This document shows, piece by piece, positions 1-9,494 of a stretch of DNA of 64,000 bases (its first letter is position 1; each line of letters begins with the position of its first letter). The DNA comes from Syntrophomonas sp. UBA5314 (GTDB lineage: Bacteria; Bacillota; Syntrophomonadia; Syntrophomonadales; Syntrophomonadaceae): contig DHRK01000044.1 of assembly GCA_002410325.1 (NCBI GenBank), positions 3,237 through 67,236 on the forward strand. The letters run 5' to 3'. The position numbers and the translations under genes are program-made. The notes beneath the pieces are model-generated. The model was given only the letters and a program-made list of their open reading frames with translations, searched no databases and was not told where the DNA came from.

Positions 1-248
1 CTAAGCTGGGATTTGACCACCTGGATGTCCTGGCTGCTGGCATCGCTGGCCGGTTTATAAAAGCCCCTCTGCTCCGCAATCTGGAACAGCTGATACTGGA
101 ACTGCTCATCCGAATTGCGGATCTGCTGCAGGGTCTGGCGCAGCTGCTGGTTGGCGCTCTGCGAAATGCTCATACTGTAAGTGGTTAAACTGCTGTTTAC
201 CATGGAAAGTATGTCATTTACCATTTCTTTATCGGTCATGTGCTTCAA
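1..248 (-). CDS. CotF-like spore coat protein (partial, 3' end outside window)
   Basis: The gene runs off the left edge, so only about 82 N-terminal residues are visible. They include a glutamine/serine-rich helical stretch (SQSANQQLRQTLQQIRNSDE) and the segment YQLFQIAEQRGFYKP, which is typical of the spore coat protein F (CotF, COG5577) family; the family packs as a helical bundle and is linked to the spore coat. I place the start at TTG 248 because AGGAGGG (257-263) lies 9 bases upstream; an in-frame ATG at 239 is the alternative. The stop codon of the upstream 60-residue gene overlaps this ribosome site, so the two are probably co-transcribed and translationally coupled. Confidence 0.75.
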   Translation of the reverse strand, partial: MKHMTDKEMVNDILSMVNSSLTTYSMSISQSANQQLRQTLQQIRNSDEQFQYQLFQIAEQRGFYKPASDASSQDIQVVKSQL

Positions 249-261
249 AACATTCACCCTC

Positions 262-444
262 CTAACTTAAGAATGACATTAATTTCTGACGGGTTTGACC
301 GGCCGATTGGGCCGACTGCTGGAATAGCTGCTTGACCTGGGGGTCCTGAGCGTTGTCGGCGTAGAAGTTCAGTTTCTTTTCCGCCGTCTGATGGGATCCG
401 ATCAGATGCCTGAGATTCTGTAACTCTTCTTGATTAATTTTCAA
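262..444 (-). CDS. Small CotF-like / coat-associated helical protein
   Basis: A 60-residue, all-helical, glutamine-rich protein with no membrane segment. The pattern NLRHLIGSHQTAEKKLNFYA followed by QVKQLFQQSAQ resembles the first helices of CotF/ferritin-like coat proteins. It sits directly upstream of the CotF-like gene, with its TAG stop inside that gene's Shine-Dalgarno sequence, so the pair reads as one operon. A role in spore coat structure is inferred from family resemblance and neighbourhood only; small paired coat proteins of this kind are common in Clostridia. Confidence 0.65.
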   Translation of the reverse strand: MKINQEELQNLRHLIGSHQTAEKKLNFYADNAQDPQVKQLFQQSAQSAGQTRQKLMSFLS

Positions 445-539
445 CTATAGCACTCCCTTCGTTTTGATATTTCCGTACCAATACTAGGGTGCCTAAGTAA
501 ACAGCTCCTTATACTGCCAAACTATAAAAAAGCGAGGGA

Positions 540-1244
540 TTACTTTTGAGGTTTGTGGCGGTGATGGCGGGCCAGGAAGGCAGTAAGACGATCGTGATAG
601 ATGATGCCCAGCAGGAATATGGTTGCAGCCGCCAGGCCGAGAACCCCGGCCAGGAAATACTGATGCTTTTCCAGCTGCGCTCCGATAAAGGCTGAAACCA
701 GTATTCCCGGAAAACGGCCCAGCATGGCGGCCAGGAAAAAGTGGCCGGAAGGGATAGGCGTGGCGCCGGCAATAAAGGTTAAGATGTCTTTGGGCGCTCC
801 GGGAACCAGGAAAAGTACGAACACGATGACTTCCGCCCGGTTGGTGTTGAGCAGATCATGGAAGTGTTCCAGTTTTTCCTGACTGATCAGGGCCTGAAGC
901 AGGGGATAACCCAGCCAGCGGGCCAGGTAAAAGGCCATCAGGCTGCCCAACAGGATGCCCAGCAGGGAGAGCAGGGTTCCGGTGAGGACACCGAAGACAT
1001 AGCCTCCGGCTATCTGAATAAGCTCCCCGGGCAGGGGAGCGGCCATAACCTGCAGTATTTGCAAGCCTATAAAAACAGCCCGGCTCCAATCGCCAAAACC
1101 CAGCAAAAGAGTGCGGAACTGCTCAGGATTCTTGAACAGGTGGGTGACCTGGGGCATTAAACGCCAGGAGCAAAAGGCAATAAATCCGACCAGCAAAAGC
1201 AGTGCGGCTATGCGAACGATCAGGTTGTTTTTAAAACGCTCCAC
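540..1244 (-). CDS. TVP38/TMEM64 (VTT domain) membrane protein
   Basis: An integral membrane protein of the DedA/TVP38/TMEM64 superfamily (SNARE-associated, VTT domain). It has an N-terminal membrane helix, then a re-entrant region (APLPGELIQIAGGYVFG), GILLGSLMAFYLARWLG, and the family motif FLVPGAPKDILTFIAGATP, followed by two further hydrophobic helices and a basic tail (RHHRHKPQK). Relatives act in phospholipid or undecaprenyl-phosphate movement across membranes; the substrate cannot be told here. The longest frame starts at ATG 1274 without a ribosome site. GTG 1244 has AAGGAAGG 5 bases upstream and still keeps all membrane helices, so I prefer it (234 residues). Confidence 0.85.
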   Translation of the reverse strand: MERFKNNLIVRIAALLLLVGFIAFCSWRLMPQVTHLFKNPEQFRTLLLGFGDWSRAVFIGLQILQVMAAPLPGELIQIAGGYVFGVLTGTLLSLLGILLGSLMAFYLARWLGYPLLQALISQEKLEHFHDLLNTNRAEVIVFVLFLVPGAPKDILTFIAGATPIPSGHFFLAAMLGRFPGILVSAFIGAQLEKHQYFLAGVLGLAAATIFLLGIIYHDRLTAFLARHHRHKPQK

Positions 1245-1383
1245 GGCTACCTTCCTTACTAAGCTATATAGCATTATACTACATTGCCAATATTAGAAAA
1301 TTAAATCGGCGGGCATTTGGTCGCCGGTCTGCATATTTGTTCACTTCCTAATAAAGACTATGAGAAAAGCGAGGTGTTGTATT

Positions 1384-1698
1384 ATGGCGCAGTTAGGCGA
1401 CCCTTTTGTAGGCAATGTGCCCAAAAAACTTGGCATGCCCGAGATGCTGCAGGCTCTTAGGGTGGATATCGCAGGAGAGCTTGAGGCCATTATGGGTTAT
1501 GAAGCTCATATCATGGCAACCGATGATCCCCGTATCAAAAAAGTCCTTTCCCACATAGCCAATGAGGAACGCCAGCATGTAGGTGAGCTTCAACAACTGC
1601 TTATGGTCTTGAGCCCGAATGAAGGGACCTATTTCCAGCAGGGCCAGCAGGCCATCCAACAGCAGGAAGCCCAAAACTTCCAGCCGCCCATACAGTAG
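1384..1698 (+). CDS. Small ferritin-like (rubrerythrin-type) protein
   Basis: A 104-residue two-helix protein. Helix one carries DIAGELEAIMGYEAHI and helix two carries HIANEERQHVGELQQLL, giving an ExxxxxY...H and EExxH pattern of diiron ferritin-like folds. It is about half the length of a full four-helix rubrerythrin, so it would have to dimerise to build a metal site, as encapsulin-cargo (EncFtn-like) and some spore ferritin-like proteins do. The C-terminal tail is rich in glutamine. The start is ATG 1384, with GAGGTG (1371-1376) 7 bases upstream; an ATG at 1360 lies before that site. No encapsulin gene is in the window. Confidence 0.7.
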   Translation: MAQLGDPFVGNVPKKLGMPEMLQALRVDIAGELEAIMGYEAHIMATDDPRIKKVLSHIANEERQHVGELQQLLMVLSPNEGTYFQQGQQAIQQQEAQNFQPPIQ

Positions 1699-1715
1699 AG
1701 AAAAGCCAAACCATA

Positions 1716-1747
1716 AGGGGGTTCTAAACCGTTAGATAGAACCCCCT
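1716..1747. terminator. Hairpin, probable terminator after the ferritin-like gene
   Basis: An 11-bp perfect stem, AGGGGGTTCTA (1716-1726) and TAGAACCCCCT (1737-1747), with a 10-base loop. The 3' side lacks a clear T-run, so termination strength is uncertain; it lies between convergent genes. Confidence 0.55.
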
Positions 1748-1935
1748 GAATGAGTTTCCTTCAAATCATTTCTTTCACCGTTTGACAAGCCGGGTCAATT
1801 GATATGGCGCTTGAATGAAAGCATAAAAGCATTCGCCCAAAAAACAGCAGTTGCACCGCGTAGGCGGCACCGGATTATCAAATAGTTAAAAACCGGGGCC
1901 ATTTACTAAAAAGCGAACCCACCCATTTCTTAAAC

Positions 1936-3240
1936 TCAATCAATAATGCCTTTGCCTTTTAATGCAGCGATTTCATCGTCGCTGTAGCCCAATAGCCTGC
2001 TAAGGATTGCCGCCGTGTCCTGACCAAGGGTGGGAGCTCCCCGCCATACCTGTCCAGGGGTCTTGCTCATCTTGGGGGCAATGCCAAAAGCTTCTACTTC
2101 TTTGCCAAGAGTCTCATCCACATATTTGACGAAATTATTCCTGCCGTGCCAGTGCGGATCTTCATATATTTCCTGGGCATTCCTGGCCGTAGCAAATGGA
2201 ACATTAAAATTTTTAAAGTTTTCATACAGGTAATGGGAATCGTGACTGGTCACAAATTCTTCTACCCGGCGTTCCAACTCCCGGCCGAGCGGTGAATTTA
2301 CTGCCTCTTGAGAGCATCCTGCTTCCAGGTAGGGGAATTTTTCGACATCTATATTCATTGACTTCAAACAGCGTTCATAAACATCGCGGCCATAAGCGCC
2401 TACCAACCCATATTTTCCGTCCTTTGTCTTGTAGGTGTTACCGGGCTGGAAAACCGGGACCTTGTTGCCATTCCTTTTTTTGAGCCATCCAGCATTTATC
2501 CAGGCGGAAAAAGCATCGTCCAGTATCCGTGCTCCTGACTCAGCTTGAGATACGTCAATTACTTGACCCTGGCCAGTATTTTGGACGTTTACATAAGCGG
2601 CCACAATCCCAAAGGCTGCGAAAATTGCCGTAATATAATCGTTTATAAACGCGCCTGACCTCAACACCGGTTGTGGCTCGGGAAAACCGTTAAGAAACAT
2701 TGAACCGCTTTCCGCCTGGCCGATAGGGTCATAGGAAGGTTTATTGCAAATTTCCGGATCTCCACCAAATTGCGGCCTTCCAAAACCGCTTACATGACAG
2801 ATTATTAACTTGGGATTGACTTCCAGCAACATCTCATCAGTAATGCCCAGTTTACCAATCCAAACCATGTTCTCTATCCATACGTCCACATTTTTGATAA
2901 GAGATAGAAAAATCTCTTTGGATTCCGGATAATTCAAATTCGTATTCAGGGTAAAGCTTAACCGGTTTCTTCCATTCTGAATGAATACCGCGCTTATCGC
3001 TTTACCTTCGTTAACTACCTGGGGAGCCTGCCCGCGGCCTGGATCGCCTATGTTGGGTCGCTCAATTTGTATAACCTCCGCTCCAAAGTCACTGAGCATG
3101 GTAGCTGCAAAGGGTGCCGCGTTTATCGTCCCGTTGCACAATACTCTCATGCCGGTCAGCGGTCCATATACGGAGGCAAAAGCTGGCGCAGGAACGCGTT
3201 CGATGATTTTCCATCTTTCCATACTGAATCTTAGCCTCAT
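1936..3240 (-). CDS. Family III (CaiB/BaiF) CoA-transferase
   Basis: Cytoplasmic formyl-CoA/carnitine-type CoA-transferase (CaiB/BaiF, 434 residues, typical length). It moves CoA between a carboxylic acid and an acyl-CoA. The N-terminal half has GPLTGMRVLCNGTINAAP and DFGAEVIQIERP, the classical opening of the family, and the catalytic aspartate lies in PSYDPIGQAESG (Asp171). The sequence resembles the L-carnitine or crotonobetaine branch more than oxalate enzymes, but the substrate is not determined. It is monocistronic, with no partner genes. Two starts are possible: ATG 3240 (AGGAA just upstream) or ATG 3222. Confidence 0.88.
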   Translation of the reverse strand: MRLRFSMERWKIIERVPAPAFASVYGPLTGMRVLCNGTINAAPFAATMLSDFGAEVIQIERPNIGDPGRGQAPQVVNEGKAISAVFIQNGRNRLSFTLNTNLNYPESKEIFLSLIKNVDVWIENMVWIGKLGITDEMLLEVNPKLIICHVSGFGRPQFGGDPEICNKPSYDPIGQAESGSMFLNGFPEPQPVLRSGAFINDYITAIFAAFGIVAAYVNVQNTGQGQVIDVSQAESGARILDDAFSAWINAGWLKKRNGNKVPVFQPGNTYKTKDGKYGLVGAYGRDVYERCLKSMNIDVEKFPYLEAGCSQEAVNSPLGRELERRVEEFVTSHDSHYLYENFKNFNVPFATARNAQEIYEDPHWHGRNNFVKYVDETLGKEVEAFGIAPKMSKTPGQVWRGAPTLGQDTAAILSRLLGYSDDEIAALKGKGIID

Positions 3241-3683
3241 TTCCTGTTAAGTTTCTCCGATAGTTATGCAAGAGGCGTGCCATCAGTAATAGACCTGACT
3301 GTCTTTATATATGGGACGATATCGATCGGCCTGTCTCTGCGAAATGAGGTGTTGTTTGGGGAGCTTATGGCTTACAAGAAGGAATGTATTTTTGTTTAAT
3401 TCTTCAGGAAATAATGAGAATATTTTGCATATTGGAGAAAAAGTGAAAAGCCCTAATTATGCTATCAGACTTTATACCGGGTGGCATGCATAGCTGCTAT
3501 GTGAAACAAGGTATGGGAGCTTAGTTGGCATTTTGAATTAGGAGACCTGGAATATTTTGTTGGCAGGAATGCACTCATCAACTATAATATTGCCGGATGG
3601 CAACTGCAGCCTTAATTATTTTTTTTGTAAAAGCAAAAGTCTTACTCCACAGTACCGGCTTGTTGTATAAACAGGAGATATAT
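3241..3683. other. Intergenic region between divergent genes
   Basis: About 440 bases between the CoA-transferase and topB. It holds only short frames without ribosome sites or family resemblance. It must contain both promoters, but I cannot place them with confidence. Confidence 0.4.
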
Positions 3684-5774
3684 ATGAAAACTTTACTTAT
3701 CACCGAAAAACCTTCGGTAGCCCAGGATATAGCCAAATCCCTCCCTGAAAGATTCAATAAACACGACGGCTTTCTTGAGGGGGGCAACCTGATCATCTCA
3801 TGGGCGGTGGGACATCTCTTAGAGCTGGCTATGCCTCAGGATTATGATGAAAAGCTTCAGCGATGGAGCATTAGTATGCTTCCGGTTATTCCTGAGCCTT
3901 TTCAATTACGTCCCAAGCAAGCTTCCCTGAAACAGTTGAAAATTCTGCGCGATCTAATCAAAAGGCAGGATGTTGATAGGCTTATCAATGGCTGCGATGC
4001 GGCGCGGGAAGGAGAACTGATATTTAGATATATAATTCAATTTCTTAAATGCAGCAAACCTCACTCTCGTCTCTGGTTGTCCGAAACCACTCCGGCAGCC
4101 ATTCGAAGTGCTTTTGATAATCTAAGGCCGGATTCAGAGATGCAAAACCTGGCCCAGGCTGCAATATCACGCAGTCAAGCAGATTGGATAGTCGGAATTA
4201 ACGCCACCCGAGGTTTTACGGTTCAGTTTGGCGACAAGTTGACGGTTGGACGTGTTCAAACCCCCACCCTGGCCATTATCGTCAATCGGGAAAGAGAAAT
4301 TGAGAACTTTACCCCTTCCCCGTATTTTGAAATTGAAGGACTTTTCGTTATAAACAGCGAGTTAAACTTCAAGGGTAAATGGTTCAAAGGCAAGAAAGAC
4401 CGTTTTAGCCACCGGGCCCAGGCGGAAGAGATCCTTGAACTTTTGGTTCCTGGCTCCCTGGCAACAATAACTGATGTAAAGCAAAAAGAAGTTCAGGAGA
4501 AGCCGCCCCAATTGTTCAACCTCAATGACCTCCAGAAAGAGGCCAATAAAAAATACGGCTTTACGGCTGAACAGACGCTTAATATTGCGCAAAAACTGTA
4601 TGAAAATCATTTGATTACCTATCCCAGGACCGACAGCAGGTATTTGACAGCGGATATGGCAGCTACATTGCCGGAAAGATTGAATGCCTTGATGAATACC
4701 GCTTTGGGAACGGTAATTAATGAAATAAAGACGAGGATGATAAAAGATAAGAGATACGTTAATGACAAAAAAGTCACCGATCATACCGCCATAGTGGTAA
4801 CTGATTGCGTGCCGGTTAAGATGAGCCCCCAAGAAGAGCAGATATATATGCTGATCGCCAAACGCATGGTTGCGATATTCCTGCCGCCGGCCAAAATTAG
4901 ACGAACCACTGTAATAACTACCTGTTGTGGCGAGACATTTGTCAGCCGGGGCCGAGTGATAGCAGAACCTGGCTGGAAGGTATTGTATGGCAATGTACCG
5001 ACTGATGACGAAGAGAACCAGGAGCCAACCCTGCCCGCCGTAGTCCTAAACCAGGCTCTCCAATTAGAGAAAGCGGAGATCTTTGATAAGGAGACCAAGC
5101 CGCCCAAAAGATATACTGAAGCAGATTTACTGAGCGCCATGGAAAACGCCGGTCGCAGAATTGACGATGAGGAGTTGCGGGAAGCCATGGCCGGGAAAGG
5201 ATTGGGCACGCCGGCCACCAGGGCGGCGATCATTGAAAAGTTAATTTCGGTTGGATACATAGAGCGTCAAAAGAAGACCCTGATTCCTACCGATAAAGGA
5301 AAGCATCTTATAGATATTGTTACATCGGAACTGAAGGACCCGGAGCTGACGGCGGAATGGGAGAAGAAGCTGGCTGATATCGAAAAAGGGCAGTATGAAA
5401 GAGATGTTTTTATGCAGGAGATAAAGGAATTTACCGGTCAGATTATTTCCAACTTAATAGCTAAAGATTCCGCTCCAAGTCCGGGCGGGAATGATGCCGT
5501 TAATTATATAGGGCCCTGTCCAGTCTGCGGTAGGCCAGTGCTTGAAGGCCAGAAAGGCTATGGTTGTTCCGGTTGGAGGGATGGCTGCCAATTTGTGATC
5601 TGGAAGCTTATCGCCGGAATGAAAATCAGCGAGAATCAGGCTAAAAAACTACTTAGAGAAGGTAAAACTGCCGTTTTAAAAGGCTTTAAATCAAAAGCCG
5701 GAAAAGTATTTGATACTGCTTTGAAAATTGAAAAAGGACAGGTGGTATTTGATTTCCGAAAAAACACAAAGTAG
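3684..5774 (+). CDS. topB: DNA topoisomerase III
   Basis: Type IA topoisomerase that nicks one DNA strand, passes the other and reseals, decatenating DNA during replication and recombination. It opens with the TOPRIM motif (MKTLLITEKPSVAQDIA), has DAAREGELI in TOPRIM, the DNA gate region GINATRGFTVQ, and the active tyrosine in TYPRTDSRYL (Tyr313). A short zinc-finger-like region near the C-terminus (CPVCGRPV ... GCSGWRDGCQF) follows the catalytic core. ATG 3684 is chosen because AGGAG lies 6 bases upstream and the protein then starts at the conserved TOPRIM strand; an upstream frame from 3597 adds 29 unrelated residues. 696 residues. Confidence 0.95.
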   Translation: MKTLLITEKPSVAQDIAKSLPERFNKHDGFLEGGNLIISWAVGHLLELAMPQDYDEKLQRWSISMLPVIPEPFQLRPKQASLKQLKILRDLIKRQDVDRLINGCDAAREGELIFRYIIQFLKCSKPHSRLWLSETTPAAIRSAFDNLRPDSEMQNLAQAAISRSQADWIVGINATRGFTVQFGDKLTVGRVQTPTLAIIVNREREIENFTPSPYFEIEGLFVINSELNFKGKWFKGKKDRFSHRAQAEEILELLVPGSLATITDVKQKEVQEKPPQLFNLNDLQKEANKKYGFTAEQTLNIAQKLYENHLITYPRTDSRYLTADMAATLPERLNALMNTALGTVINEIKTRMIKDKRYVNDKKVTDHTAIVVTDCVPVKMSPQEEQIYMLIAKRMVAIFLPPAKIRRTTVITTCCGETFVSRGRVIAEPGWKVLYGNVPTDDEENQEPTLPAVVLNQALQLEKAEIFDKETKPPKRYTEADLLSAMENAGRRIDDEELREAMAGKGLGTPATRAAIIEKLISVGYIERQKKTLIPTDKGKHLIDIVTSELKDPELTAEWEKKLADIEKGQYERDVFMQEIKEFTGQIISNLIAKDSAPSPGGNDAVNYIGPCPVCGRPVLEGQKGYGCSGWRDGCQFVIWKLIAGMKISENQAKKLLREGKTAVLKGFKSKAGKVFDTALKIEKGQVVFDFRKNTK

Positions 5775-5849
5775 ATAAGAGATTCTTTTATGAAACGCAG
5801 ACCATTTCATACCGACAACGATATTAAGCAATAAAGATGTATAACATTG

Positions 5850-6187
5850 ACAATATCTAGGGAAGCAATAAGGAATACCGATGGCGTTTCCGGAGTTATG
5901 GCAAGCTATACGGTAGATGCGGCGGGATCAGTCGAGGATAAAGATTATACCTTTCGCATCAACGGTTTGGCTGCAGCCGATACTTCCGCTTCAGATGATA
6001 TCAACAAACTGAAAATGATAGAGGCGCAGTACGACCAGTTGGCCGGGCTTGTAGCGGCTAAAAATAGCCTTGCACAGGGGTGGGCAGGATACAATGCCAA
6101 TGCCGCGCAAATAGCAAAAGGTGAGGCGCAGCTTGCTGCCGCCAAACAGGATCTTGAAAGTGGAGAGGCGGAATATTCCGCAAAGAG
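5850..6187 (+). pseudogene. Fragment of an FtsX-type ABC transporter permease
   Basis: An open stretch of about 110 codons coding for an internal piece of the periplasmic/extracellular coiled region found in clostridial MacB/FtsX-like permeases: DGVSGVMASYTV, then repeats of the type GWAGYNANAAQIAKGEAQL and AAAKQDLESGEAEY. There is no start region, no membrane helix and no MacB core, and the frame runs on into antisense of the next gene. It is a relic truncated at both ends, left by deletion or recombination. Confidence 0.6.
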
Positions 6188-6216
6188 CGGTTTACAGCCT
6201 CCGCGCTATCCATGGT

Positions 6217-6794
6217 CTAATTGCCTCTGCCTTCCAAACCGAAATCTTCAGGGTCACAGCGGCAGATCATTACATGGCGTCTTGTGCCCGCATCTTTGAT
6301 ATAACGGAAACCTTCTTTTTCAAACGTCGATACGAAGCCCATAAACCGATAGCTTGGGGATTCTGGATCGACGGGATAAGCTTCCAGATACTTCGCGCCA
6401 TTGTTTTTGGCGTATGTCCTAGCGTAATCAATCAGAAGATGTACAAGCCCTTTACCCCGAAATTCCCTCACGATATAGAAGCAAGTAATGGACCAGACGT
6501 TTTCTATATCGTCGTCGCCGCCCAGTCTTTGATGTGTCTCTCTGGGGGCGATGGAGCACCATGCGATCGGACATCCATCGGCGTAAGCCAGAAGACCAAT
6601 CGGAACACCTGACCACACGCTTTGATAAACGCCTTCCGGCACACGCTGGTGTTGGTTTTCAGTTCTTCCTTGGTCATTCGCCAGACCATGCACCAACAAT
6701 TGTTCAGCTTTCCTTTCGATTCAAAGAAAGCCTCAAAGTCGGCCCAGTTTGTCATATCAACCGGTCTGATTTCGATGCTGGACTCATTAAGCAT
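6217..6794 (-). pseudogene. Frameshifted GNAT-family N-acetyltransferase
   Basis: Two overlapping frames make one GNAT protein. The N-terminal part (start ATG 6794) reads IEIRPVDMTNWADFEAFFES ... CWCMVWRMTKEELK; the C-terminal part reads GVPIGLLAYADGCPIAWCSI, REFRGKGLVHLLIDYA (the acetyl-CoA binding motif) and PSYRFMGFVSTFEKEGFRY. The switch lies near 6600-6640, consistent with one lost base. Either a real pseudogene or a sequencing error; the neighbouring fragment at 5850-6187 favours decay. The family would acetylate a small molecule or protein amine; no target can be named. Confidence 0.75.
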
Positions 6795-7334
6795 TTCGAT
6801 TATGCCCCCTTGTTTATGGGTTCATAATACCTTTTTTCAATCCTATAAACAACTGACTCCTGGTTGAATGATATAAACCAGATCAGCAAAAAAACGCGTT
6901 TTGTATCGCTTAAGCCATTTATGTAAAATTGCCCTATTTATAATTCAATTTGTATGCCAGTCCCGATATGTTGGTTCAAGGGACTGGCATTTCATTTTAA
7001 ATGTGCCCACTTTAGCATACATATGTAGCGTTATTCGTACAGTTGGCTGTTTGAAAATTAATCCCATAATCGCGTGTATTTGGAGGTTTACATGGTTTTC
7101 CATTGGTTTCTAGAAATGGCATGCTAATTGCAAAGCCATAGTAGTATTGGGTTTAATTTTGTGCGACGACTTAACAACTGGATGCTTGATAATGGCTGTA
7201 TTTCATAATATTATTTCAGTTTTCCCTTATTGATATCTAAGTCATTTCCGGTCCTTATGTTTATTGCGCACATTTTCATATATTTGTTGATTATTTCATG
7301 TCAATAAAGCAATAAACGCATAGGGGGTAAAAAT
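6795..7334. other. AT-rich intergenic region with one hairpin
   Basis: About 540 bases before the chemoreceptor gene. No frame here has family resemblance. It contains the hairpin at 6954-6990 and, in its last part, presumably the MCP promoter, which I cannot place. Confidence 0.4.
6954..6998 (+). terminator. Hairpin with T-rich 3' side
   Basis: An 11-bp perfect stem, ATGCCAGTCCC (6954-6964) and GGGACTGGCAT (6980-6990), with a 15-base loop, followed by TTCATTTT. It has the form of a rho-independent terminator, but no gene runs into it on the plus strand. Confidence 0.5.
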
Positions 7335-9308
7335 ATGAATTTTACGGAGAGCCTGAGGTTTAAGCTGTTGGTTTGGATTCTATTCGCTTGTTTTATTGCA
7401 TTTGCTGGACAAAGTGTAGTTTCTTACTTAAACAGCAGGAGCATTGTCAATGCTCAGATCCAGGATCAATGCCAAAGGCTGGTTATGTCTACGGGAAGTG
7501 AAATTGATAGCTGGATTCAGAGTTATTATAATCAGTTCGAGGCCATCGCCAAGGTTGATCAGATTATGAATATGGATGCAGCAGCGATTCCAGGAGTGAT
7601 GTCGCGTTATATTACCTCTGAACAAGAGAATTTCTTTGTCATCTGGCCTGATGGCACACCCCTGGGTGCCGGTGGAGAAAAACGAGACTTCAAGTTAAAT
7701 GACCGCGATTATTTTAAGGCGGCCATGGCAGGAAAGTCTAACGTAGGTTCGCCAGTATTGTCTAAAGTAACTGGTAATGTAGTCTTGCCTATTGCCGTTC
7801 CCATATATAAAGATCAAAAAGTTGTCGGGGTTGTTGCGGCAACCATAAAGGCTGATAAGCTGGCAGATATGGTTAAATCGGTGAAGGTTGGGCAAACCGG
7901 TTATGCTACGATTACAGACCAAAACGGGGTGTTTGTATGCCACCCGGATAAGGAGTTTATCCTCCAAAAGAGCCTGAAGGATCTGGGCAGCAGTTTTTCC
8001 GGCATAGCCGAAAAAGTGAAAAATAAGGAGCCTGGAATTACAAGCGTATCAGTCGATGGCATCGATAAAATTGTGGCTCATACGCCTATCTCATATACTG
8101 GTTGGTCGGTTTCGGTATCCGTTCCCCAGCAGGAGATAAACCAGCCTTTGAATAAGATGCTTATGAACACGATATTAATCTCCGTTTTTACCCTGCTGGC
8201 CCTATCTGTACTGCTCTGGTTCATCAGCGGCAGATTAACCCGACCGTTTGCCGAGATGACCGGTGTTACGCTTCGCCTTTCCCAGGGAGATTTGACACAG
8301 ACGATTAAGAGTAAAGACAAATCTGAAGTCGGCATACTGGCCAACTCATTAGGGGAAATGAACGAAAGCCTCAAAGAATCTTTTAAAAGAATTGCCGACA
8401 GCGCTAATATTTTATTCAACGCTTCACGGAATCTGATATCGTCGGCTGAACAATCCGGGCGAGCGTCGGAACAGGTCAGCTCTAGTGCTGAAGAAGTGGC
8501 TAAAGCCGCTGTTTCACAGGCAGAAGATGCGGGACGAACCAGCGAATTGGCCCATCAAGTCGGTTATGCAATGCAGTCCGTAGGAGAAAGTACAGAGAAG
8601 ATTTCCCAAGAATCGGTTAATTTTAAAAAGATCGTTGAAAAGGTAACGGAATTGATAAAACGCCAAAAAGATGATATGGAACTAACCGTGGAGCGAACCA
8701 ACAAGGTGTCGGTTGTCATCAATGATCTCGATTCTAAAACTCAACAAATAGGCGAAATCATTACGGTCATCGCTGACATCGCCAGCCAAACCAACTTGTT
8801 GGCATTAAACGCGGCCATAGAAGCCGCCCGGGCTGGTGAATTAGGTAGGGGCTTTGCCGTTGTGGCTGAAGAGGTCAAGAAACTGGCTGAAGGCACTAAC
8901 CAGGCGACTATGCGTATTGCATCCATAATAGGGGAGGTTCAGGATCAAGTGAGACAGGTTGTTGAGGAAGTAAACCAGGTGGATATTTTGATTCAAGAGC
9001 AGGGGCGCTCCCTGGGTGATAACATTGCTGCTTTTAGAGAACTCGAGAAGGGGGCTGTCGAGATCGACAATTCCATTCAAGATATTTCAGCCACCTTTGA
9101 AGAATTGTTGGCCTCTGTAGACGAAATCGTGCAGGCCATAGGAAACATATCCGCGATAACGGAAGAATCAGCGGCCGCCGCTGAACAAGTGACTGCAGTA
9201 ACTCAAAATCAGCTGGCCGCTGTTCAAAATATCGTTGACACCAGCCGCGATCTGGGTGACATAGCCCAGCAATTAAAAAAGATTACCGACGGTTTCAAAA
9301 TTAATTAA
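7335..9308 (+). CDS. Methyl-accepting chemotaxis protein with dCache sensor
   Basis: Transmembrane chemoreceptor of 657 residues. It has one N-terminal membrane helix (residues ~10-35), an extracellular double-Cache domain (FVIWPDGTPLG, NDRDYFKAAMAGK, PIYKDQKVVGVVAATI), a second membrane helix near 275-300, a HAMP linker, and a cytoplasmic coiled coil. The hairpin tip is the conserved signalling motif, with ASQTNLLALNAAIEAARAGE and GRGFAVVAEEVKKLAE. It would relay ligand binding to CheA through CheW; Cache domains usually sense organic acids or amino acids. A lone CheW is at 38.5 kb. The start ATG 7335 follows AGGGGG. No CheA is in the window. Confidence 0.93.
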   Translation: MNFTESLRFKLLVWILFACFIAFAGQSVVSYLNSRSIVNAQIQDQCQRLVMSTGSEIDSWIQSYYNQFEAIAKVDQIMNMDAAAIPGVMSRYITSEQENFFVIWPDGTPLGAGGEKRDFKLNDRDYFKAAMAGKSNVGSPVLSKVTGNVVLPIAVPIYKDQKVVGVVAATIKADKLADMVKSVKVGQTGYATITDQNGVFVCHPDKEFILQKSLKDLGSSFSGIAEKVKNKEPGITSVSVDGIDKIVAHTPISYTGWSVSVSVPQQEINQPLNKMLMNTILISVFTLLALSVLLWFISGRLTRPFAEMTGVTLRLSQGDLTQTIKSKDKSEVGILANSLGEMNESLKESFKRIADSANILFNASRNLISSAEQSGRASEQVSSSAEEVAKAAVSQAEDAGRTSELAHQVGYAMQSVGESTEKISQESVNFKKIVEKVTELIKRQKDDMELTVERTNKVSVVINDLDSKTQQIGEIITVIADIASQTNLLALNAAIEAARAGELGRGFAVVAEEVKKLAEGTNQATMRIASIIGEVQDQVRQVVEEVNQVDILIQEQGRSLGDNIAAFRELEKGAVEIDNSIQDISATFEELLASVDEIVQAIGNISAITEESAAAAEQVTAVTQNQLAAVQNIVDTSRDLGDIAQQLKKITDGFKIN

Positions 9309-9417
9309 TCCGTGGATTATTTAACAGTAGCTGTTTAGCGTTGAAATTTATTTTAAAAATTTTAATTTACACTGCAATTTTATCCTTTGATTTTGGGTAT
9401 AAAAAAAGGCTGCAAAA

Positions 9418-9456
9418 TCTAACACTCGCATCCGGGGTGCGAGTGTTAGAACTTTT
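9418..9456 (+). terminator. Rho-independent terminator
   Basis: A 13-bp perfect stem, TCTAACACTCGCA (9418-9430) and TGCGAGTGTTAGA (9438-9450), followed by ACTTTTT. It ends the MCP transcript. The arms recall a CIRCE half-site (TTAGCACTC) but differ at several positions and the spacing is wrong. Confidence 0.75.
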
Positions 9457-9494
9457 TAACACACCTTATTTTAATAGGGCGTTTTGCTGTTATT

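Noticed and set aside
3311..3493. 60-codon frame in the gap before topB
   Set aside because: No ribosome site, biased or repeated residue content, and no family resemblance.
6217..6699. A separate 160-codon acetyltransferase gene
   Set aside because: Its N-terminal codons continue another frame (6504-6794) of the same protein, so it is one frameshifted gene.
9418..9450. CIRCE-like inverted repeat after the MCP gene
   Set aside because: Arms and spacing differ from TTAGCACTC-N9-GAGTGCTAA, and a T-run follows, so it is a terminator. The true CIRCE is at 57002.
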